IMG/VR virus record: IMGVR_UViG_3300032116_000274
Coordinates: 1 to 53,490 of that record
Length of the DNA: 53,490 nt
Origin: a virus
Reading direction: 5' to 3' (one strand)
Each line of letters begins with the position of its first letter. Within the stretch, counting starts at the first letter, position 1. Of the stretch, positions 38,592 through 45,575 are shown one piece after another. The translations under genes were made by a program, and so were the position numbers. A model generated the notes under the pieces. The model did no database searches, had not been told where the DNA came from, and saw only the letters and a list, made by a program, of their open reading frames with translations.

Positions 38592-38876
38592 ATGACACTG
38601 GAACAGGTGATCGCAAATCTTGAACACACCATCCAAGGCAAGCGCGAGCTGTTGAGCCACATTGCCTGTTACAGGGGCGACTCCCTTGTGGTTCAAGCCA
38701 CCCAGGGATTTGTGGAAGTGAACGTGGCTGAGCTGGAAGGCGTTCTGCAGGATCTCCGGAAGGTACAGACGGCCCAGAGGGCAGAACAGGCAGCAGGCTC
38801 TTGGGAAAAGAATCCCGACAGGATGGGCGGCTGCTACACCTCGGAAGAGATTGCAGCAAGCCAGGGTTGGAGATAA
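38592..38876 (+). CDS. 94-residue unknown protein
   Basis: Product not recognised. It starts 1 base after the previous stop, behind GGGAGGAA. Helical N-terminal half (VIANLEHTIQGKRELLSHIA), a short strand pair and a coiled segment (LEGVLQDLRKVQTAQRAEQAAG). It belongs to the AAA+ ATPase operon. Confidence 0.6.
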   Translation: MTLEQVIANLEHTIQGKRELLSHIACYRGDSLVVQATQGFVEVNVAELEGVLQDLRKVQTAQRAEQAAGSWEKNPDRMGGCYTSEEIAASQGWR

Positions 38877-38879
38877 CAC

Positions 38880-39179
38880 ATGAGCAAGCGTGGGAATCGT
38901 CTTAAGGTACATGAGCCCACAACGGAACAGCGAGTGACCCAAAAGGTCAGCCAACTGCTGAGTGGAGAAACTGTCACACCACAGCTTGTGTATGATCTAT
39001 TGCTGCTTGGTTCTCGGTGCTATCGAGGAGGAGTGGGTCTACCACACAATGCAGTGTGGCAGGCGCTGTTGGATGGCTTTGCTGCACATGATAGGCACTA
39101 TCTCAATCCCTACCAGATGGCAGCCCTACGTGGCAGGTCTGAGGTTGATGACTGTGACTTTGAGCATCTAGCTCAGTAG
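38880..39179 (+). CDS. 99-residue unknown protein
   Basis: Product not recognised. It begins 3 bases after the previous stop with a basic N-terminus (MSKRGNRLKVHEPTTEQR), then a helical body containing VWQALLDGFAAHDRHYLNPYQ. It is the last gene of the AAA+ ATPase operon; the 70-bp gap that follows holds no clear signal. Confidence 0.6.
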   Translation: MSKRGNRLKVHEPTTEQRVTQKVSQLLSGETVTPQLVYDLLLLGSRCYRGGVGLPHNAVWQALLDGFAAHDRHYLNPYQMAALRGRSEVDDCDFEHLAQ

Positions 39180-39250
39180 GTTGACACCAAAAATAGGTTG
39201 CGAACAGCACCACCCAGTGCTAAGTTGCCACAAATAGAAAGGAACCTTAG

Positions 39251-39646
39251 ATGACACTCCGAGATCAAGCTGCGCTGGAATATCTCACCGAGTTTCTCAA
39301 GCGCAACCCCCAGATCCTAGAGATGGCTTATGGTGAGTATGGCTCCGATGAGGAACTGGCTGAGCTGCAACGCGCGGCCGAACAGCCCGCCAGTTGGGAA
39401 ATGTGGGGCCCAAGGAAGCCCATGAGCGACGATGAGTTTCGGCGAGGCCAGATTGGAGTGTATGACGAGGGCGTAACTCCCAACCAGTATGCGGAGCCCA
39501 CCAACACTGTGCCCAGGAAAACAGTGGCATTGATGCGCTATTTCAAGCACACTGATCCTGAGAGCGACATGGGCTTCAACCTGCTGGAACTCAAGACTGG
39601 CGAGTTTCGAGTAGGCATGCTGGCTGACAACTGGCCAGAAGATTAG
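39251..39646 (+). CDS. 131-residue unknown protein
   Basis: Product not recognised, ATG behind AAAGGA. The sequence is acidic overall, with helical starts (ALEYLTEFLKRNPQILEMAYGE) and a beta-rich end (VALMRYFKHTDPES, FRVGMLADNWPED). No motif is recognised. It lies in the plus-strand early region. Confidence 0.6.
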   Translation: MTLRDQAALEYLTEFLKRNPQILEMAYGEYGSDEELAELQRAAEQPASWEMWGPRKPMSDDEFRRGQIGVYDEGVTPNQYAEPTNTVPRKTVALMRYFKHTDPESDMGFNLLELKTGEFRVGMLADNWPED

Positions 39647-39663
39647 GAGAGGTTACCTACTCC

Positions 39664-39885
39664 ATGGTCAGCTACAAAAATCCAGAAGCCCGCTGGCTCA
39701 AGATGCAAACACCTGCCTATAGGCTGGCACTGGCCCGGCTGACCAAGAGCCCGCCAGGTGCATATGATCCCAGCAGATGGAGCCTGCCCAACAGAGGTTA
39801 CGCATCCCGGAGGTTTAACCAACTGCTTCGAGATCTTGAGGTGTTTGCACCAATGCCCTTTGCGCCAGGCAAACATCACAGTTGA
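39664..39885 (+). CDS. 73-residue basic protein
   Basis: Product not recognised. Small, basic and Arg/Pro-rich (ARWLKMQTPAYRLALARLTK, RRFNQLLRDLEVF), with AGGAGAGG about 11 bases before the ATG. The charge suggests nucleic-acid or membrane contact. It is followed by an early promoter for the next gene. Confidence 0.55.
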   Translation: MVSYKNPEARWLKMQTPAYRLALARLTKSPPGAYDPSRWSLPNRGYASRRFNQLLRDLEVFAPMPFAPGKHHS

Positions 39886-39892
39886 AAACTTG

Positions 39893-39920
39893 TTGACGCA
39901 CAAGCAATATCTGCTACAAT
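39893..39920 (+). promoter_or_regulatory. Early sigma70-type promoter
   Basis: TTGACG (39893-39898), a 16-bp spacer and TACAAT (39915-39920), followed by AGAGGAA and the ATG at 39946. Confidence 0.7.
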
Positions 39921-39945
39921 CTTCAAAGTGAAAAGAGGAACCAAT

Positions 39946-40128
39946 ATGGGAAGCATTCTCATCGTAACGCTGATGCTTACTGGAGAGCCCAGCACCACCC
40001 CTCAGAGGCTTGAGGCGACCAACCCCAACTGCGCTTGGGAAAAGCGTGCGGTCATGGGCATGAATCAGGCCGAGTCTGAGGCTGGCACCAATGTACGCTA
40101 TATGCCCTATTGCGTGGGAAAGATGTAA
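39946..40128 (+). CDS. 60-residue unknown protein with hydrophobic N-terminus
   Basis: Product not recognised. The N-terminus (MGSILIVTLMLTG) is hydrophobic and could be a weak signal or anchor; the rest has two Cys residues and a GMNQAESEAGTN segment. ATG behind AGAGGAA; an upstream in-frame GTG is rejected. It is co-transcribed with the P-loop kinase that starts 1 base after its stop. Confidence 0.55.
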   Translation: MGSILIVTLMLTGEPSTTPQRLEATNPNCAWEKRAVMGMNQAESEAGTNVRYMPYCVGKM

Positions 40129-40129
40129 G

Positions 40130-40597
40130 ATGCCTACTCTTTGGATGTTGGTGGGCGTACCCGGTGCAGGCAAGAGCACATGGATTGCCCAGCAGGGATT
40201 TGATCGAGACACTGTGATCATCAGCACTGATCGGCACATTGATGCAGAAGCGGCTCGTCAGGGTCTCACCTACAGCGAGGTGTTCAAGGGCCACATCAAG
40301 CGTGCCACCGCCATCATGAACGCTGATCTGGCCATGGCCATCAAGGATGGCGACGACATCGTGTGGGATCAGACCAATACCACAGCCAAAATCCGAGCTG
40401 CTAAGCTGGCCTCTGTGCCCAACACCTACCGGAAGGTGGCAGTGTTCTTTCCCACCCCCGAGGCCAAGGAGCTGGAGCGCAGGCTCGCATGCCGGCCGGG
40501 CAAGCACATTCCCTGGAACATACTGCAGGGCATGATTTCTCAGCTTGAGGCGCCCACCAAGGACGAGGGGTTTGACGAGGTTGTGGTTGTGTCATAG
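40130..40597 (+). CDS. Polynucleotide-kinase-type P-loop protein
   Basis: P-loop kinase resembling the 5'-kinase domain of T4 polynucleotide kinase, 155 residues. Walker A is GVPGAGKST at 9-17; the catalytic Asp is in STDRHID near 35, and VWDQTNTTAKIR near 79 carries the lid-side motif seen in Pnk-type kinases. The phosphatase half of T4 Pnk (301 residues) is missing, so only 5'-phosphorylation is expected. It may take part in RNA repair after host anticodon-nuclease defence, or in nucleotide metabolism. No RNA ligase gene is visible in this window. Confidence 0.8.
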   Translation: MPTLWMLVGVPGAGKSTWIAQQGFDRDTVIISTDRHIDAEAARQGLTYSEVFKGHIKRATAIMNADLAMAIKDGDDIVWDQTNTTAKIRAAKLASVPNTYRKVAVFFPTPEAKELERRLACRPGKHIPWNILQGMISQLEAPTKDEGFDEVVVVS

Positions 40598-40784
40598 CCA
40601 ACTGAGCCGGTGAAAATTGCCCTGATAACTCCCAGGGCGGGCTCCATATTTGGGACCTTGGAAACAGGGTTAGGGAGGGGTTTAACTTGCCCGTTTAGCA
40701 GGACCCCCGGCCACGAGGCACTTGACACAACCACACACTGCCAATAGACTACTGATGCTATCAACACACCGAAAGGACCTACAC
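40598..40784. other. 187-bp GC-rich intergenic stretch with a hairpin and a promoter
   Basis: No gene seen. It contains an inverted repeat GCCCTG (40619-40624) and CAGGGC (40633-40638), several G-rich runs and then an early promoter at 40722-40750. A structured RNA is conceivable, but I match it to no known family. Confidence 0.4.
40722..40750 (+). promoter_or_regulatory. Early sigma70-type promoter
   Basis: TTGACA (40722-40727), a 17-bp spacer and TAGACT (40745-40750), followed by GAAAGGAC and the ATG at 40785. Confidence 0.6.
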
Positions 40785-41510
40785 ATGGCTTTCTTCACCA
40801 GCTTCTTCAAATCCAAGATGGAGTCACTACACGACGGAGCTATCAGGCTAATGGCCTCCTGGGATCCGGCCGCAGTATCTGCCGCTCAACTCAAGGAATG
40901 GGATACCCAAGCCCAAGAGATGGCTGAGGCTGCTGCTCGAGCCGAAACCGACAGCCGAGCTGCCTCAGAGCGACTCGCAAATATCAAAAGCAACCTAGCT
41001 CGCTACACCGCTGCTGCTGAGAAGCTGATGGCTGCTGGCAACGAAACTGCTGCAAACAAGGCTGCTGATGAGGCACTGAAGTTCCAGGATCAGCTGAAGG
41101 ATGCTGAGGAAGAGGCCTCAGATGCCGCTGAGTGGGCTGCAGAAACTCGACAGGCTGCTGAAAACGCCCAGCGACTGGTTGTGGAAGGCCGGCAGAAGCT
41201 GGAACGTGCTCGCCGAGACCAAGAGCGTGCTGAGCAGGAGGCCCAGGTGGCAGAAGCACGTCGTGCCGAGCGTGAGCGTATGGCTGGCATCACCAAGGGG
41301 CTGAGTGGCACAGATGCTGCACTTGATGCTATGGCTGCCAATGCTCGAGAGGCTCGCGAACGTGCCGCTGCAAACCGAATTCGTAGCGATGCTCTGGGTA
41401 AGGCATCAGACAGTGACTCGGCAGTGGCCGCAGCTCTAGCAGAGGTTGATGGCAAGGGAAAGGCCAGTAGCCTGCAGGAAAAGCTGGCTGCACTTCGCGC
41501 TCGGGGCTAA
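40785..41510 (+). CDS. Ala/Glu-rich coiled-coil protein
   Basis: A 241-residue protein that is almost entirely alpha-helical coiled coil from about residue 40 to 190 (runs of A, E, R, such as EAEEEASDAAEWAAETRQ-like heptads). The N-terminal 30 residues (MAFFTSFFKSKMESLHDGAIRLMAS) form an amphipathic helix, and the C-terminal SLQEKLAALRARG another. The plan, an amphipathic N-terminus plus a long hairpin coiled coil, resembles PspA/Vipp1 membrane-guarding proteins, but the sequence match is too general to claim homology. Start ATG behind GAAAGGAC, with its own early promoter. It converges with the kinase-like cluster. Confidence 0.65.
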   Translation: MAFFTSFFKSKMESLHDGAIRLMASWDPAAVSAAQLKEWDTQAQEMAEAAARAETDSRAASERLANIKSNLARYTAAAEKLMAAGNETAANKAADEALKFQDQLKDAEEEASDAAEWAAETRQAAENAQRLVVEGRQKLERARRDQERAEQEAQVAEARRAERERMAGITKGLSGTDAALDAMAANAREARERAAANRIRSDALGKASDSDSAVAAALAEVDGKGKASSLQEKLAALRARG

Positions 41511-42136
41511 AACCAAGGATCGGTAATCACAAGGGTTTGGCCTCGTAGCATGAAGTTTTCATGGTGCAAGTCAAACCTTTTGATTCCGTGCTTTTTTGCT
41601 GCAAGAACGATCTTATCAGAGATGTCTAGCCAACTGGCATCTGGATAGCCAAATTTCTTCCACAAGTCTTGTAGATCATCTCTCACGTTAGTATCTGGCT
41701 CAATCCGTATGCCATATTGGTAGATCCAATCCTTTACCATATATTCATTACTATCAGTAATTGTGTCAATGCCATGTGTTTGGCCAACTGCCCACAGCCA
41801 GATCAATTCTGGTTTGTATAGCTTGGCCAAAGGCTCTTTGAGAATTGGCTTCAGCTTTTCCATTCTTGTATAGAGATAATCAGTGCCGGGTATTGGTGCT
41901 GTGTAACGGCTGAACACAGGAACATGTGGATTACTTTGGTTCTGTCTCACAAATTCCACAAACCATTCATAGCGACTGGGCTTGCGCCATATTTTCAATA
42001 CGTATTCACGTTTTGGATGTTCTGCTACAATACCCTCTTTGCCCTCGCCCAAAAGATACCAGCCATTTTTCTTGATTATTTGCAAGAGTGTTTGCGTTTT
42101 GATGTCTTTGGTTATTTGGATTTCATGTAGGTGCAT
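41507..42136 (-). CDS. Kinase-fold protein, paralogue 3
   Basis: Protein-kinase-like fold, 209 residues, third of three tandem paralogues on the minus strand. The N-lobe has a Gly-rich loop (LLGEGKEGIV near 29) and YVLKIW, whose Lys matches the VAIK Lys. The C-lobe ends with the catalytic loop RFDLHHENFML, giving Asp and Asn of the HxDxxxxN pattern, and the metal site VITDPWF in place of DFG. It starts MHLHEIQITKDIK, a leader also seen in its siblings. The ATG at 42136 overlaps the previous gene by 14 bp, so the three are co-translated. Its substrate is unknown: host protein, phage protein or small molecule. Confidence 0.7.
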   Translation of the reverse strand: MHLHEIQITKDIKTQTLLQIIKKNGWYLLGEGKEGIVAEHPKREYVLKIWRKPSRYEWFVEFVRQNQSNPHVPVFSRYTAPIPGTDYLYTRMEKLKPILKEPLAKLYKPELIWLWAVGQTHGIDTITDSNEYMVKDWIYQYGIRIEPDTNVRDDLQDLWKKFGYPDASWLDISDKIVLAAKKHGIKRFDLHHENFMLRGQTLVITDPWF

Positions 42137-42800
42137 AACTTAGTTTTCCAACAAATGGGTCAGTTAATACCAGGGTATTTTGCCTAAGCATGAAATTGTC
42201 AGCATGCAGGTCAAATCGTGTTTTTTGTCCCAGCGTGGGCAAGAATCGCACTAACAAATTTACAGTTGCCATCCAATCTTGCGGTGGCTGACCAATAGTT
42301 TTCCACATCTCACGTCTTGCAAAGAAGCCAGTAAGAAGCTTAGCTGCTTTGTTGGGATGAACCTTGTAGGCTCGTTCCAAACGTTGTCTCACACTGGAGT
42401 GGAAATTCCAATGCATCTCCAACCCGCGTTTTTGAAGCTCCAAATACAGGTATGTTATTTCTGGCATGAATGCAAAAAAGAGTTCATTCTCGCTTATGGC
42501 TTGGAGTGGTTCCATCCGCACGTAGTTCATTGGGGGTTGGCTACCTTGTAATTTCTGCGTTTTACGGCTAAATTTTGGGAGGTGAGGATCATTTAAATGA
42601 TCCCTACAAAGCTTTACAAATGCATTATATGAGGAACCTGATGGGAATATCTTCAACACATAAGGAACATCAGGCTTTGATACTACTGTTGCCTCTGCAC
42701 CTACACCTAAAACTTTCCAACCATATTTGGCAGCAATTTCCTGCCAATTGGCATTGCTTTGTTTGACATCTTGTGAGATGGAGATTTCATGTAATTTCAT
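42123..42800 (-). CDS. Kinase-fold protein, paralogue 2
   Basis: Second kinase-fold paralogue, 225 residues. Gly-loop-like VLGVGAEATVV near 28, VAIK-like YVLKIF near 46, catalytic loop RFDLHADNFML near 200 and metal-binding VLTDPF complete the minimal kinase set, which argues for activity. The leader MKLHEISISQDVK parallels its siblings. The middle (DPHLPKFSRK, MNYVRMEPL) is shared with both others and acts as the hinge region. It follows paralogue 1 by 3 bp. Compared with typical kinases the C-lobe is short, about like small aminoglycoside-phosphotransferase relatives. Confidence 0.7.
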   Translation of the reverse strand: MKLHEISISQDVKQSNANWQEIAAKYGWKVLGVGAEATVVSKPDVPYVLKIFPSGSSYNAFVKLCRDHLNDPHLPKFSRKTQKLQGSQPPMNYVRMEPLQAISENELFFAFMPEITYLYLELQKRGLEMHWNFHSSVRQRLERAYKVHPNKAAKLLTGFFARREMWKTIGQPPQDWMATVNLLVRFLPTLGQKTRFDLHADNFMLRQNTLVLTDPFVGKLSYAPT

Positions 42801-42803
42801 TGG

Positions 42804-43442
42804 TTATCTTGACACTAGTGGGTCTGCAATTACTAGAGTTTGCGCCCTTTGCATAAAGTTGTCAGAATGTAAATCCAACTTGCTGGGCCAATGTGTGCCT
42901 TGGTTGTACAACTCCAGCAATAGGTCAACCGCCTGTTTCCAGGTGGTGCTGGGTTGACCAATTTTGTCCCATAATTCATTTTGAATTGTGTGGTCAAATA
43001 TGCTGCCCCTAGACAACTGCCGCAAATACACCCCTACGGTGGGCGCAAACATCTCATGAAATTCCAAACCCAGTTTAGTGCTTTCAATATACAAGTAGGC
43101 CAACTCTGGAAGATGGTGTTGCATTAACTGAATTTGAGTCACTGGAGCCAATATTTCCATTCGCACATAACTCATTTCAGTGCCCGGAATAGGCCTTACA
43201 TAACGGCTGAATTTGGGAAAATGTGGGTTTTGTTGATTTTGTTGCACAAGTTTTACAAAATCCACATACGATGTATCAGTGCTGAATATTCTTAGCACAT
43301 ACGGCTTTTGTGGATGTTTCACAACCACAGCCTCTGTTCCTCTGCCCACCAAAGTCCAACCGTGCGATTTTACAACTTGTTGCCAATACACCGGCCCACG
43401 TTTTTTCAATTGTTTGGTGATTTCTAATTCAGCTAAATTCAT
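42804..43442 (-). CDS. Kinase-fold protein, paralogue 1 (possible pseudokinase)
   Basis: First kinase-fold paralogue, 212 residues, leader MNLAELEITKQLK. It keeps the Gly-loop-like LVGRGTEAVVV and the catalytic loop KLDLHSDNFM, with the metal site VIADPL, but the VAIK-type Lys is Arg (YVLRIF). That change usually weakens or abolishes ATP use, so it may be a regulatory partner of its siblings. NPHFPKFSRYVRPIPGTEMSY in the hinge region matches the others. A late promoter lies so close upstream that the mRNA would begin at the ATG; no ribosome binding site is seen. Confidence 0.68.
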   Translation of the reverse strand: MNLAELEITKQLKKRGPVYWQQVVKSHGWTLVGRGTEAVVVKHPQKPYVLRIFSTDTSYVDFVKLVQQNQQNPHFPKFSRYVRPIPGTEMSYVRMEILAPVTQIQLMQHHLPELAYLYIESTKLGLEFHEMFAPTVGVYLRQLSRGSIFDHTIQNELWDKIGQPSTTWKQAVDLLLELYNQGTHWPSKLDLHSDNFMQRAQTLVIADPLVSR

Positions 43443-43447
43443 AGGAG

Positions 43448-43455
43448 TATTTATC
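43448..43455 (-). promoter_or_regulatory. Late promoter of the kinase-like cluster
   Basis: GATAAATA on the minus strand, seven of eight bases matching the T4 consensus. With T4 geometry transcription starts at or beside the ATG at 43442, implying a leaderless mRNA. Confidence 0.5.
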
Positions 43456-43464
43456 TAAGGGGCC

Positions 43465-43493
43465 TTGGCTAAATGAGATCCTCCTCCTACAAT
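43465..43493 (+). promoter_or_regulatory. Early promoter of uvsW
   Basis: TTGGCT (43465-43470), a 17-bp spacer and TACAAT (43488-43493), 26 bp before the uvsW ATG. It is divergent from the kinase-cluster late promoter. Confidence 0.55.
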
Positions 43494-43518
43494 CAGAAAT
43501 TGAAGCTGAGATGGAAAC

Positions 43519-44976
43519 ATGAACAAGACTGCAACAATAACTATTCAAGACGAGGTCAACATTCAAATCACAGGTATTGATTTACCTGTTAAAAGAGCAT
43601 TGGTAAATTGTGTCAAATATTTCTTGCCGTCAGCTCGGTATAGCCCTGCCTTCAAAATGGGAAGATGGGACGGTACCACGAGCTTTTGTACTCTTGGAGG
43701 CAAAACCTATCTTAATATTTTGGACAGGCTGCTGCCTGTGCTGCAAGATCATGGATATGAATTTGAAATTGATGACCAGCGAGCAGCCCATAACACAGAA
43801 TTTTCTCCTATTGATGAAAATTTTCTCAGCGAGTTACACTGGCCTGTAGGGCATAGATTTGCAGGGCATCGCATACAACTACGGGACTATCAGGTAGAGG
43901 CTATCAATAACTGCCTACAAAACCCACAGGGAGTAAATGTGCTTCCCACTTCAGCGGGCAAGACCATCATCACAGCCTCACTCAGTAAAATTGTGGAATC
44001 CAAAGGAAGAAGCATTGTAATTGTGCCCAACAAAAATCTTGTGCAACAAACAGAAGAAGACTATCGCAATATTGGTTTGGATGTGGGTGTGTTGTTTGGA
44101 GACAGAAAAGAATATGAGCACGCTCACACTATCTGCACATGGCAAAGCTTGAATGTCTTGGACAAAAAGAACAAAGACTGTCTCGATGGAGACCAGTTGG
44201 AAGTATTCATGAAAGATTTGGTATGTGTTATCTGTGACGAATGCCACGGTGTAAAGGATTTGAATGTGTTACATCAGCTGCTCACTAGTGTGTTCAAAAA
44301 CATTCCCATTCGCTGGGGACTCACAGGCACTATTCCTGAGGAAGAATACAAACAAGTGGGGTTGTTCACAGCCATAGGACCACAAATTGGTAGCTTAACT
44401 GCCAAAGAGCTCCAAGACAAAGGTGTTCTTGCACAGTGTGATGTCACGTGTTTACAAACACAAGAAACTTTTCAGTATGGAAACTATCAGGAAGAGTTGA
44501 AGTTTTTGGTTACAAATGATGAACGGTTAGCATGGATGGCAAAAACCATTGAAACCATTGCTGAGAGTGGCAACACACTTGTACTTGTGGACCGTATTGA
44601 AACTGGACAAAAACTCTATAATCAGCTCAGTGGTGCAGTGTTCATTTCTGGAGAAATGAAAGCCAAGGATCGCAGAGAGCATTACAAAGAAATCAACTTC
44701 AGCGATAACAAAATCATGGTAGCAACCTATGGCACAACATCTACTGGCATCAGCATCAACAGGATTTTCAATCTAGTGCTTGTGGAAGCAGGCAAAAGCT
44801 TTGTGCGAACTATTCAAAGCATTGGTAGGGGCCTAAGGATGGCTGATGATAAAGATCGGGTACAAATTTATGATATCAGCAGCAAGATGAAATTCAGCAA
44901 CAGCCACCTCAACAAAAGAAAACAATTTTATAAAAAAAGCGAGTATCCGTTTGAGGTGAAAAAAATACGTTACTAA
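43519..44976 (+). CDS. uvsW: UvsW helicase (SF2)
   Basis: Recombination and replication-switch helicase of the T4 UvsW type, 485 residues (T4: 503). An N-terminal domain (residues 1-100; FKMGRWDG near 45) precedes the helicase core: Q-motif-like LRDYQVEAI near 121, Walker A LPTSAGKT at 142-149, motif II DECHG at 240-244, motif III LTGT near 272, and motif VI QSIGRGLRM near 433. It unwinds branched DNA and R-loops. An early promoter lies upstream. The stop codon lies within the 5' arm of the hairpin that regulates the next gene. Confidence 0.92.
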   Translation: MNKTATITIQDEVNIQITGIDLPVKRALVNCVKYFLPSARYSPAFKMGRWDGTTSFCTLGGKTYLNILDRLLPVLQDHGYEFEIDDQRAAHNTEFSPIDENFLSELHWPVGHRFAGHRIQLRDYQVEAINNCLQNPQGVNVLPTSAGKTIITASLSKIVESKGRSIVIVPNKNLVQQTEEDYRNIGLDVGVLFGDRKEYEHAHTICTWQSLNVLDKKNKDCLDGDQLEVFMKDLVCVICDECHGVKDLNVLHQLLTSVFKNIPIRWGLTGTIPEEEYKQVGLFTAIGPQIGSLTAKELQDKGVLAQCDVTCLQTQETFQYGNYQEELKFLVTNDERLAWMAKTIETIAESGNTLVLVDRIETGQKLYNQLSGAVFISGEMKAKDRREHYKEINFSDNKIMVATYGTTSTGISINRIFNLVLVEAGKSFVRTIQSIGRGLRMADDKDRVQIYDISSKMKFSNSHLNKRKQFYKKSEYPFEVKKIRY

Positions 44977-45012
44977 TGTGATTATCACTTTAAATATTTG
45001 ATATCACATTAG
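44973..45012 (+). promoter_or_regulatory. 10-bp hairpin with late promoter in its loop, before gene 45022
   Basis: CTAATGTGAT (44973-44982) and ATCACATTAG (45003-45012) are perfectly complementary. The loop holds TTTAAATA (44989-44996), whose predicted start near 45002 lies at the loop's end. The 3' arm runs into AGGAA, the ribosome binding site of the next gene. The arrangement mirrors that at 31269. Confidence 0.7.
44989..44996 (+). promoter_or_regulatory. Late promoter for gene 45022
   Basis: TTTAAATA inside the hairpin loop. Transcripts starting near 45002 would lack the 5' arm and expose AGGAA. Confidence 0.5.
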
Positions 45013-45021
45013 GAACTTCCT

Positions 45022-45522
45022 TTGAGAATTTTGACCACAAACAATCAGGCGTACGACTTGAATCAACTTCCTGAAAAAGTTGACGATTTGAGATATTGTG
45101 TGCTGGACTACAGTGACAGCCACAATATTGACTACTATTGGTATCCATTGATATTCTTGGATATTTTTCATAGCCCTTGTGCAGATATCAAGATTGGTCC
45201 CTACAACATCCAAATGCCCTTGGATTGGAGCATTGTGGTGGGAGACAAACACGCTGGTGATCTAGAGATCATGAAGCTAGTTGACCTAAATGACAAGGAT
45301 TTTGACGCATTTTGCATCAATCCTATAAAAGGTTACATGCCAGATTTCTGCAATATTGAAATCTTGAATGTTTTTAGTGATGTCAAGTGGTATTTTCCCA
45401 GATTAAAAAATGGTCACATTCTGGCATTTCCGCTCACACAAGGCAGCAACCCACCTTGTGTGTTTTTTGTCAAAGAGTTGGGCAAACTGCCAGATCAATT
45501 GGATATTCGACAACTGGTTTAG
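45022..45522 (+). CDS. Conserved-type unknown late protein
   Basis: A 166-residue protein, start TTG at 45022, 7 bases after AGGAA. The sequence around the middle (MPLDWSIVVGDKHAGDLE, FDAFCINPIKGYMPDF) and end (VKWYFPRLKNGHILAFPL) resembles a family I recall in marine T4-like phages next to uvsW, but no function is known. It is compact alpha/beta with no membrane segments. Expression looks restricted to late mRNA by the hairpin above. Confidence 0.65.
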   Translation: MRILTTNNQAYDLNQLPEKVDDLRYCVLDYSDSHNIDYYWYPLIFLDIFHSPCADIKIGPYNIQMPLDWSIVVGDKHAGDLEIMKLVDLNDKDFDAFCINPIKGYMPDFCNIEILNVFSDVKWYFPRLKNGHILAFPLTQGSNPPCVFFVKELGKLPDQLDIRQLV

Positions 45523-45523
45523 G

Positions 45524-45551
45524 TTGACACGCTCCTTGGGTGCTATACAAT
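45524..45551 (+). promoter_or_regulatory. Early sigma70-type promoter
   Basis: TTGACA (45524-45529), a 16-bp spacer and TACAAT (45546-45551), followed by GAGAGG and the GTG at 45576. It drives the radical SAM gene. Confidence 0.75.
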
Positions 45552-45575
45552 AGGCACACAAACAGAGAGGTAGTC

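Noticed and set aside
39180-39210. TTGACA at 39182 as an early promoter for gene 39251
   Set aside because: No acceptable -10 element is found 15-19 bp downstream.
40785-41510. Calling the coiled-coil protein a PspA/Vipp1 homologue
   Set aside because: Resemblance is limited to an amphipathic N-terminus and heptad repeats, which arise easily in Ala/Glu-rich sequence.
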